DNA of 64,000 bases from Adiantum capillus-veneris (taxonomy: Eukaryota > Streptophyta > Polypodiopsida > Polypodiales > Pteridaceae): positions 121,160,891 to 121,224,890 of the forward strand of contig CM043947.1 of the NCBI GenBank assembly GCA_014529385.2, read 5' to 3'. The translations under genes were made by a program, and so were the position numbers. Below are positions 26,033 to 34,416 of the stretch, one piece after another; the first letter of the stretch is position 1, and every line of letters begins with the position of its first letter. The notes under the pieces were generated by a model, which worked only from the letters and a program-made list of their open reading frames with translations, made no database searches and was not told where the DNA came from.

Positions 26033-26990
26033 ATGGAAGAATGGCTGAAGGAATTTTCTAACTGGAGGACGGAAGAAGAGGAGACGAAGGAGGCACTAGC
26101 TGCCTTTATTGAGGTGCTACTACCAGGCTGTAGTGTCGTCAGCATTCAAGAGGTAAATTCTCCATCTCGTGTCGCTCATTCTAACTATAAATCGAAAGCA
26201 TCAAGTGGGAGGTTGGTGAAGTTCCATCACTATTGAGCCAAGGCACACTGTCAATGAGTGCCAGCAACGAAGGCAGCGAAAGGGCTGAAGTCATCTACAT
26301 CGACATTCATCGCGAAGAAATCATTCACATCAAGGAAGAAAAGCAAACAGTGAGACCTCTTTTCCCTAAAGAAACTGCAGTCAAAGATATAACTCCAAAG
26401 TGGCTGAAAGGGGCTGCTCGAGCCAAAGGCAAGGAGAAGGTAAGCTAGTCTGGAAACACATGACCCCGAAGGGAGAAGCATCTGGCCAAGCAAGTGATTC
26501 AAGCTCAGAAAGCCGGGTTGTACCCACTTTGTCAAGGAAGAAGTCATCCGAAGCTAAACGGCGGAAGGTCGCCTATCGATTTGCACGACGCATGCGAGTG
26601 CTACCAATCCACTTCGACAATCCGGAAGAAGAAGTGGTAAGAAGATTCCCATGTCCTAGAGAAGAGTGGTTCGGCTACTACTCTCATTGTTTTGGGAAGC
26701 GAGTGGAGGACCTTCCTCCTCTCCCTGTACAACTTATCCTGGAGAAGCTCTCTACCACGGGAGAAACCCAGTGGGCTGGGGATGAGTTGCAACTAAATGG
26801 AGTAGAATTCATGTAACACACCGATTACGGAAATTACCTGAAATTGTTGTTAGCCAAGAGGCTAGGAGTGGTCAGACGCATCGCCATCACCCCGTACGTG
26901 TTGAGCAACGAAGGAAAGGTAAAGCCCATGAAAGGTGACGACCTCTTGTGGATGTGCCGACTCATCAACACTGGCACGGTAGGAGTTTAA
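26033..26990 (+). pseudogene. Element E leader frame, related to the C accessory proteins
   Basis: Several short open pieces lie here: 26033-26236, 26233-26448, 26400-26816, and the same frame as the last continuing past a stop to about 26990. The last contains DLPPLPVQLILEKLS, then after about 35 residues LLLAKRLGVVRRIAI. These line up with LALLPIELQEQVVRRLP and CALRLVNRVKF in the C accessory proteins. Several GTAAG/GTAAA words at the ends of open pieces (for example near 26153, 26436 and 26637) look like splice donors, so the segments may be exons of a spliced leader message. Function unknown. Not intact as read without splicing. Confidence 0.5.
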
Positions 26991-27015
26991 GTAAGTATTC
27001 CACCCTCTGTGCATA

Positions 27016-27228
27016 ATGGAAAACGGGCCGACGGCATTCCCGTTCAGATTCCTGCAACATATGCATGTGAATATCTATGTAGATAGGAAAGTCTTCTACC
27101 AACAGAAGATCGTATACCTATTCGATGCGGTGGTACTAGGAGAAATCCTCAGTTCCCCGAACCCTATCATTCTTCCCATATTAGATTACCATCATTCCTT
27201 TAATGTCTCTATTTTTATCTTGTTTTAA
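27016..27228 (+). CDS. Leader small protein of element E (70 aa), conserved with family C
   Basis: An intact 70-residue frame between the accessory frame and gag, starting MENGP and ending IFILF then stop. It matches the family C small protein at 31674-31892 (starts MDNGP, ends VFILF) in a pattern of about half identical residues, including EILSSPNPIILPI against EILASPNPVILPL and the FQQ/YQQ patch. The middle alternates hydrophobic and charged residues, as in beta strands, and no membrane segment is clear. I do not know this family. Conservation of start, stop and length between two diverged elements argues that it is translated. It may act alone or be an exon joined to gag. Confidence 0.65.
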   Translation: MENGPTAFPFRFLQHMHVNIYVDRKVFYQQKIVYLFDAVVLGEILSSPNPIILPILDYHHSFNVSIFILF

Positions 27229-27330
27229 CCTATCCATCCACCCCTGTAAAAAGCCGCTATGAGCCGCTACTGTTGATGTAAAAGAAAAAAAAAAGGAAAA
27301 AAAAGGTTTGTAATTTCCTGAGTCACCACC

Positions 27331-28664
27331 ATGGCAAGTGTTTCTTTCCCCACGTTCAGTGGAAAGAAGGGAGAGGATCTCACCACCAACTTTTTGGATG
27401 AGTTCGACATTGCTTGTGTCGTCTCCAACAAAGATGACGACGTTTCACGACTTATAATTTTTCCTCTACTGATGAAAGTAGAGGCCAAGTCCTGGTATAA
27501 TGCATTGCCCCAGGCTACCAAGAATGCATGGGATGTGTTAAGGGCTGCTTTTGTAAAGAGGTTTGGTGGAGGCACAACCTTGGAGAAGCTATGGCAGCTA
27601 CTGACAGAATTAAAGCAGGGAGGCCTACTGGAGTATGCCACCTACGAGTCAAAGTTTGTGGACTTATGGGAGAGATGGGTTGCCTCACTGAAGGAAGGCG
27701 AAGGAGCGCCTAATTTCCTATAGAAGGACCATTTCATTGCTGGTCTATGGTCGCCGCTTAGAGAGAAGGTAAAGGGAAGGTTTCCTGCAACATATGAGTT
27801 GGCAGTCAAAGTAGCCCGCCTTAAAGACAAGAAGCTACACATGCAAGCAAGAGTAAACGAGTCAGAGGAAAGAAGCTCGGCCCGACCAACCCCAGTGGCT
27901 ACAACAGCCAATCATAGAGTCCAATCGCAGGAGGCATCAGAAGAACAACAGGATCTACTGAGTCGCATCACCACCCAACTAGAGAGTTTATCTGTGCATC
28001 TGGTGCAGCAAGGGCATGCATCTGGTAGAAACCCAAAACAAGGAAGGGGACAACGAAGGCAGAACCCAGAGTACCACTGTTACAAATGCGGGGAAGATGG
28101 CCATGGAATGTACTACTGCCCACACCCTAGGAAGCATAATTTCAATAGAGGGGGGAGACAGAATCAGATCTCTCTGCGAAGAGCAAGACCACCACCACCT
28201 AGGAAGCCAGGACCAATCCCACCGGTCCAAATCCTTCGACCACGTGTACAACAACAACCACCACCGCAACCTCTCATCTCGCCACTACCCCCACCACCTG
28301 CTGTGAACCAAGCGGTGAGTGTTATTAGCTTAGAGGCTAAAGGGAAGGCGAAGGTAGAAGAAACATCTCGAGAGAAGCACAAAGGAGAGGTGAAGGTAGA
28401 AGAAGTGGATGCTATGGGAGTGAAACGTGCGAGGCACGAGGAGGCATTTCAAAGAGAAGAGGAGATGAAAGGGAAGGCCGAGTCTAGCAAGCAAGCAGCT
28501 AAACCACGTTGGAAGATAGACATCGTGGACTTCTCACTAGGTGAGTATGCAAAACCCTATGACTTAGTTCAGGATGTGTTAATGCAGGGCCCGAAGATAA
28601 CTTGGCCCCAATTACTCCACCTTGCACCCAGAATGAGGAGGCAATGGACGAAAATGGTAAGTAC
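27331..28664 (+). pseudogene. Element E gag, one in-frame stop, cut by C1
   Basis: Gag forms the virus-like particle and packages RNA. The amino half (27331-27723) begins MASVSFPTFSGKKGEDL and has the Retrotrans_gag layout, with FLDEFDIAC, SWYNALP, AAFVKRFGGG and YATYESKFVDLWERW. A TAG at 27721-27723 interrupts it; the same frame then runs on through HFIAGLWSPLREKVKGRF to a CCHC knuckle CYKCGEDGHGMYYC (about 28079) and a Pro-rich, then acidic and basic, linker. It ends at WPQLLHLAPRMRRQWTKMVST, where C1 enters at 28665. The frame resumes in protease sequence after 41246. Confidence 0.85.
28661..28664. repeat. Target duplication of C1, left copy (gtac)
   Basis: gtac precedes the LTR start TGATAG; the matching gtac follows the 3' LTR at 41243-41246. 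The joined flanks read through E gag-protease codons without a gap. Confidence 0.8.
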
Positions 28665-31030
28665 TGATAGCCGTTTTTCGGCTCTTTGTAATTGCCACAA
28701 TGAGTTACCTCACCCTACCAAAATCACCCAAACACTGTGGCTATCCCTACCATTTCACTGTACATAGGCGTGCGTGAGTCACGGGACTTTTCCCATATCT
28801 TCTTCAAAAACCCTCAATTAGCTAGTCATTGGGCTAGTTGAGCCAAAAAAATAAAAAATAAAAATAAAAATAAAAAATATAAGTATATTATGGCCCATGC
28901 ATATGTAAATATTTCTTTGTATATAGGGCCTAAATAAAAAAAAAATTCATAATTATTTTGGTATTTATTTAAATATTTCTACCTAGGTGTGTGTTATTTA
29001 TGCTCTGTACATTGCCTCACCATTACCACAATTTTTTCTTACCATTTTTCATACTCTTTATTCCATATAGAAATATTTTCATGTAAGCTTCTCTTATATT
29101 TTGTGTAACTCCATCCCAACAAAAATCCAAAAAAACTAGTTCTATTTATGTGTATATTTTTCTCACTATTGTGATTTTTTCCTTCCTACATATATTCTCT
29201 ATTACTCTCATAAATTAGACCACCAAAAATATTCATCTTTTTATGGTAGACTTATAATGAGAGAGATTTATTTTGACCCCTTTATATTTTTCCACCTATA
29301 TTATTTATATTTGACATGTACATATTTTTTAGACCCCTCAATATTTGATTTTCTTAGTTGTACTATTCACTTATATCCTAATCTCAACAATATCTTCAAT
29401 TATAGACCTACCAAATAAGGTCAAGGGTAGGTGGCATGCATACATGCACTATGGAAGGCTCACTCTTGGAGGTATTCAAAAGAATCATCCAAAGAAGGAC
29501 CCACAAAGACCTTGTGCAGTGGAAAAAAAACGGTCGGTTTTGCTGAATTTTTAAAGCTCACTTGCTCTCCGAATTTGAAAAGGTGATACAAACAAAAGCT
29601 GTAGCTTGTGGGCTGAACTTTTGCCTCAAATTTTTTCATATTTTTTTGAGCTACGAGCTGTGAGCTATGATTTTTTTAGTGGACCTCAGTTTTCCCATGC
29701 TATGCAGCCACACTCTCTCTTCCACTTTATCATTTTCCTCTTTCACACACACTTCTCCACTCATCATCCCCACCTCTCTGCACCCTACTCACCTTCTCTT
29801 CAACCTTGAAGAATAAGAGAAACCATGGTAACTCACACCTCCCACACCCAATTCCATTCCAAAATTGACCACCTAGTCTCATTTTTCCTCCTCCGAATTA
29901 CCCATATCTATCAAAAAAACCACAAAATTCAGCCTCTTCTCTTAAAAGACAGCATCATGGTGGTTGATTACTCAGCTTCAATTACCTTGTCTCTCAAGGA
30001 AGGTCAAGAATGGAGAAAAAATGTACCGTCAAAGCTAGTGGACCGTCAACAAGCGTCAAAATCGGCTCTACTCAAGACACTTGGAGCATCAACCTTGTAA
30101 GAAATCACCTTTTCTTACCTCTTAAGAGTTTTCTTCCTTATTTGTATCCTACATGGATACTCCCATTGTAAATATCCAATTCCATTTGTAAATTAATACT
30201 AACTCTACTAACACTAACCCACTATGAAAAGTCCTATCACCTCCATTTCTCTCCTCTCTCTTTCCCCACCAACTTCTTGATAATTCCAAGCAAAAGAAAT
30301 TAGATAAATTGCTGAAAATCTAACCCAACCATGGTTAGAGGAGTAAACTTAGCCTTCAAAATTGCTATAAAAGGAGGGTGTAGCTAGCACAAAAGGGAGA
30401 GCCATAAGCAAGAGCACTATGCTATAGCTTGAGAAGCCAAGCTCAACCTCTCTAGAAGGAGCTCTTGAGTGGAAGCTCATTGTCTTATGCATGTGCATGT
30501 GTTGTAATAGGGGATTAGCAAGGGAACTCTATGCCATTGTAAGAGAGAGAGTGATCATTCAATTGAGAGTAGGAAATCTATCATTTCTCCTACTAGTGTA
30601 AGCCCAACATTTGCTGAATCAAGGAGGGAGGATTTGGACTAAGCTTGGATATTTTGTCTCCCTTCCAACGTGAAGTAATGGACAACAATGATGCGTAAGT
30701 GTCTTGGTGTTTTTTGTTAAGTTCTTGATAGCTTGTTCTCTGGTGTTGTCATCATCCTAGCCATAAATCCCACATACTGTAAGAGGGCGACAGGGTGGAG
30801 AGGACTCCCCTGGCTTTAAGACAGTGATTGGGGTGGCTTTTCTTGTGATGTGTTGTGGTGAAATTTACGCAAGCTATGTTGAACAAATACTAATTTCACT
30901 TTGATTTGTCATGACAGATTTGTAAGAAGGTATTAATGCAACAAGCACCCCTCCCCCTTTCTCTCTCTTTCTTAAATATATAGTTGTGTTTGCTTGATCA
31001 TTGCCGATACGTTTCAAAGCAGCCCGAGCA

Positions 31031-31094
<64 letters not shown>

Positions 31095-31363
31095 CTCTCG
31101 CGTGTTTTAGGGTGTGAGAGTATTCCATTGGTGTTAGGGTTAGTGTAAATTCCTTGCTTGTTTGTGGGTTGCTCTAACGATTCTCCTCTTTTGCGTCCTA
31201 GTTCGCTCTTAAACTAGGTGGTGCCCCTTGTGTAGTTGGGATTTGGCTGTGGGTTTGTTGTTTTGGTTTGTGTTGTGTTGTGCCCCAGCCCCATTGAGCA
31301 GCACGGGAGCCTTGAAGGGTGTCTAGAGGCCACTCTTCTTGTTGCCCGCCCCGGACCGCCTCA
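28665..31363 (+). repeat. C1 5' LTR (2699 bp)
   Basis: Starts TGATAGCCG and ends CCGCCTCA next to the primer site. It holds a TATA box (TATAAAA at 30365-30371), a polymorphic CT run (about 31030-31099) and the U5 hairpin at 31197. Small frames inside it (for example 29345-29554 and 29606-29809) recur in all four LTR copies but differ by frame-changing indels; I do not call them genes. Confidence 0.92.
31197..31227 (+). promoter_or_regulatory. U5 hairpin plus primer-site-core repeat, C1 5' LTR
   Basis: CCTAGTT (31197-31203) pairs perfectly with AACTAGG (31212-31218) over an 8-base loop. TGGTGCCCC follows at 31219-31227. The real primer site, with the same core, is about 140 bases further on. 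Compared with element E, the sixth pair is T-A instead of C-G, so pairing is kept while sequence changes. Confidence 0.65.
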
Positions 31364-31365
31364 AA

Positions 31366-31384
31366 TTGGTGCCCCCACGGAGGA
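31366..31384 (+). promoter_or_regulatory. C1 primer-binding site
   Basis: TTGGTGCCCCCACGGAGGA lies two bases after the LTR end, as in element E. Element C3 has it on the minus strand just below 57184. Confidence 0.75.
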
Positions 31385-31439
31385 CAGGCTTGTGTATGTT
31401 TTGTGAAGGCTCAACCTTTAGCATAATCAAGTAGCTTGC

Positions 31440-31652
31440 ATGAATCACGAGAATTTGTATGATCCCTTCATTCCCATTGCAAGGCAAAAGGTACACATAA
31501 TTGTTAGTACTAAGTTGCAATTTCAACGTGTCATTCGTAGAATTGTAGGTCCTCTTAGGTTGGCCGAGATAAACGCTTCAGTAAATCCTTTCATTTTGCC
31601 TCTCATTAGGTACGACCTTAGTTTGGACGTCTATATTTTTGTTTTGTTTTAA
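31440..31652 (+). CDS. C1 leader small protein a (70 aa)
   Basis: The first frame after the primer site, MNHENLYDPFIPIA... ending VYIFVLF and stop. Residues 15-35 are rich in alternating hydrophobics with QFQRVIRRI, and the end reads AEINASVNPFILPLIRY then SLDVYIFVLF. It is a paralogue of small protein b just downstream (21-base gap), so the pair is a tandem duplication with deep divergence. The C3 copy (57108-56896, minus) is the same length with two residue changes. No known domain recognised. It could be an independent protein or a leader regulating gag translation. Confidence 0.65.
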   Translation: MNHENLYDPFIPIARQKVHIIVSTKLQFQRVIRRIVGPLRLAEINASVNPFILPLIRYDLSLDVYIFVLF

Positions 31653-31673
31653 GCATTAGGACATGCATAGGCC

Positions 31674-31892
31674 ATGGATAATGGCCCAGGAATAGAGGTT
31701 TTTCCCTTTCATTTTACTCCACACATTAGAATAAACGTTGTAATTAGTAGAAAGATCCATTTTCAACAACGAATGGTGTTCATGTTTTGTGCCCAAAGAG
31801 CAGGAGAAATTCTTGCATCACCAAACCCTGTCATTCTACCTCTCATCAACTACCACACTTCTTTTGATGTACATGTGTTCATTTTATTTTGA
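31674..31892 (+). CDS. C1 leader small protein b (72 aa)
   Basis: The second leader frame, MDNGPGIEVFPFHF... with ISRKIHFQQR in the middle and EILASPNPVILPLINYH near the end, finishing DVHVFILF. It is closer to the single small protein of element E (27016-27228) than to its neighbour a; both start M-D/E-NGP. The C3 copy has one extra residue from a 3-base insertion and stays open, as expected of translated sequence. Function unknown. The strongly conserved ASxNPxILPLIxY signature should be the part under selection. Confidence 0.68.
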   Translation: MDNGPGIEVFPFHFTPHIRINVVISRKIHFQQRMVFMFCAQRAGEILASPNPVILPLINYHTSFDVHVFILF

Positions 31893-31918
31893 AATGAAGT
31901 GCAGCCCGGCAAAATAGT

Positions 31919-32472
31919 GTGTATGTTTGTTTTTTCTTTGTCCAAGTTGTTACAAGAAACAAAAAAACGATCATTTGTTCTAACTGGGAATGTGTGTGCA
32001 GTGAAAGTTCAATCCTTAGAGATCTAGCTCTATTACCAATTGAGTTGCAGGAGCAAGTAGTAAGGCGTCTCCCTCATAACAAGAGGGTGGTGAAGTTAAG
32101 ACGGAAGGTCCTACGCGTGGATTCCATTTTCCTCTTGTTGTTGGGCACTAAGGAAGACCGCGCATTCATCCAACTAGTGTGTGCCCTAGATTGGTAAATA
32201 GAGTGAAATTTGGCGTTTGGCGAGTGCATTTCACCATTGAGGAAGACTCTTCAGGAAACTTGCGGCCAGAGTTCATGCTTCATAGACTCACATTTGGTGA
32301 ATTTTTCCCTCATTTGCGTCTTATTAATAGTCTTCCTTTCGCTTTCAACAAAGGAGATAGGGAGCTATTTAGAGCTTGTCTTAATAAAGAGAGCATAGAG
32401 AAGATTGCAAATTTGTATAAATTCTCATCCTTCTCTACTTTCTATGACACTTTGTTCATAGAGACATTGTAA
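31919..32472 (+). pseudogene. C1 accessory protein 1, one frameshift
   Basis: Pieces 31919-32197 and 32179-32472 form one protein split by a one-base loss near 32190; the C3 copy (56626 down to 56335) keeps the frame there (CALRLVNRVKF). Key stretches are LALLPIELQEQVVRRLP, then RVDSIFLLLLGTKEDRAFI, FGVWRVHFTIEED and LRLINSLPFAFNKGDREL. It is a tandem paralogue of accessory protein 2. The LPIELQ...VVRRLP stretch resembles the first helix of an F-box, but the rest of that domain is not evident. A pyrimidine-rich stretch ending in CAAG near 31954 might be a splice acceptor. Function unknown. Confidence 0.55.
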
Positions 32473-32518
32473 ATCTCTTTATGCTTTTGAATGATTTAAC
32501 CATAATCCTAAGGAGTTT

Positions 32519-33001
32519 TTGTCCAGGAATTTTGTAGCACAAGTGGAGTCTTTAAATCTTGCAAACTTGATTGGACTTGATGAGGATGTTCTTTATGAAA
32601 TTGTGAGAAGGTTGCCTCACTCCGACTGTGTGGAACTCGAAGGAAAGGAGCTCCTAGTCAATTGCTACTTTCTCACGGCCTTCGACGAGCATGAAGATCT
32701 AGTTTTTATACAAACTGCTTGTGCATTGGGAATTGTAGAGCAAGTGCAATTTATCACTTGGGACGTGGTTGCTCTTTTGGATCCAGAAAATGAAGTTCTA
32801 GAGATTTCTGTTTATCGCCTTAGCTTTGAATAATTTCAACCCTTCTTAGAGCTCATCAATAGTCTACCTTTTTGTTTTGATCAAACAAATCGAGACCTTA
32901 TTGAAGCTTGGATAGCTGAAGAAGAAAACCTAGAGTGGTATTTTTCACTTCTTCATTTGCAGGCGAGTGGTTCTAAATCTCTATTGTATCCCTTATTGTA
33001 A
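32519..33001 (+). pseudogene. C1 accessory protein 2, in-frame stop
   Basis: The frame 32519-32833 ends at a TAA, then continues in the same frame to 33001. Landmarks are LIGLDEDVLYEIVRRLPHS, LVNCYFLTAFDEHEDLVFI, CALGIVEQVQFITWDV, and after the stop FLELINSLPFCFDQTNRDL. Each matches accessory protein 1 in order, showing an old tandem duplication. The stop falls where protein 1 has GEFF. The preceding TTTTTGTCCAG looks like a splice acceptor. It ends 24 bases before gag. Confidence 0.55.
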
Positions 33002-33025
33002 CTCGTGTTGTAATCTTTCATAATA

Positions 33026-34416
33026 ATGGAGAGCCAACGCCAAATGTCTGGATATCCTCTTTTCTTTGGAGAGCCTGGAGAGGATGCAGAATTATTTTTA
33101 GCAAATTTCAAGATGTCTTGCCGTATCAAGAGGATAGTAACCGATCAAGAACGTGTAGAAATGTTTGAGGTGGTCCTTAGGAAAGATGCTAGTACTTGGT
33201 TTGACTCTTTGCCTGAGGAAGTTAAGGGGAATTACACAGAAGTGTTGAATTGTTTTAAGAGATACTTCTTTGATCCCCAAAACACTCAAAAACTATGGCA
33301 AGCCATTGTTTCTCATAAGCAAAAAGACTTAGATGACTACTACTTGTACAAGCAAGAGTTTCTACGTCTTTGGGCTCTATGGATACGAAATGTTGCTAAC
33401 CCTGGTGATGGTGCAGAATTTTTAAAGAAGGAGAGGTTCATAGCCGGACTCTTTCCTGACCTTAAGGTAAAAGTTGAGGCGGGTGCACCTACTACTTTTG
33501 ATGCAGCTGAAACTAGGGCTGCTGAGAAATATAGGAAACTCAAGTGCTTAAGGGGAGAGGTTCCAATAGAAGGTTTTAGACCCAAAGGTAAGTCACAAGC
33601 ATCAACATCGAGGGAGCTTCCTGAGGTAACGGCGGAAGTAATTGAGAAGTTAAACGAATCTTTAAGCAGCTGTCAATTCACCTTGCACAAGCTGTAGGTC
33701 CAAAGGGACAAGCAAAGAAGTCTGAGAGCGAGATCCACGACCTAGGAGAGTCTTGCAATGTTGGAATTGCGGAGAGTCTGGACATGGGATGTATAATTGT
33801 CCTTGGCCCGTGGGGAGCTAGGGAGACCTAACTTGAATTACCCAGTGATGAATGCAGGTGAAGGAGCTGGTCAACAACCAAGGCTTCTACAAAGGCCAAA
33901 TGGACCAAGACACCTCCACAAGGGGTAGAAGGAGTTCCATCTTTGCCAGATCCAAATGTGCATGTGGTAGAGGTGACAAACTCAAATGAGCTTGACATGG
34001 AAGCAAATGGCATTAAGCGTGGCCGAGGGAAAGGTAAAGAGAAAAGAGGGTGTCCCATCACAGAGATCCAAATGTGCATGTGGTAGAGGTGACAAACTCA
34101 AATGAGGTTGACATGGAAGCAAATGGCATTAAGCGTGGCCGAGGAAAAGGTAAAGAGAAAGAAGGTCCCATCACAGAGTGACCAGGACAAGGCAAGAAGG
34201 CAAAGGAGACCAAGGAAGCTAAGAGGACTCGACGTCGTATCAATCTCCAAGACTTCCCTCTTGGACATGGTATGGCTCCATACAACCTGTTGGAAGACAT
34301 GCGAGGTAAGGGTCTGATATCTCATGGCCTCAGTTTCTTGCATTATGCCCACAAGTTAGGAGGGATTTAACAAAGGCAGTTAGCACTAGGAGAAAGGTAA
34401 AAGAGAGTTTTCCTGT
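33026..34416 (+). pseudogene. C1 gag, frameshifted, with 116-bp tandem duplication
   Basis: The open part (33026-33697) starts MESQRQMSGYPLFFGEPG and has Retrotrans_gag features: FLANFKMSC, STWFDSLPEEVKG, CFKRYFFDP, YKQEFLRLWALW and FIAGLFPDLKVKVEAG. A one-base loss near 33661 shifts the frame. The CCHC knuckle CWNCGESGHGMYNC is at about 33757-33798 in the shifted frame. The linker then contains a 116-bp duplication (33949-34064 and 34065-34180), not a multiple of three. Gag ends near WPQFLALCPQVRRDLTKAV (about 34335-34390), matching E and C4 just before protease. Confidence 0.8.

Noticed and set aside
29345-29809. Small frames inside the C LTR that recur in all four LTR copies (MIFLVVLFTY..., MWAELLPQIF...)
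   Set aside because: They recur because the LTR recurs. Small indels change frame and ends between copies, and the codons show no conservation pattern.
32010-32110. Firm annotation of the accessory proteins as F-box proteins
   Set aside because: Only one short helix-like motif matches; the rest of the domain cannot be traced by eye.
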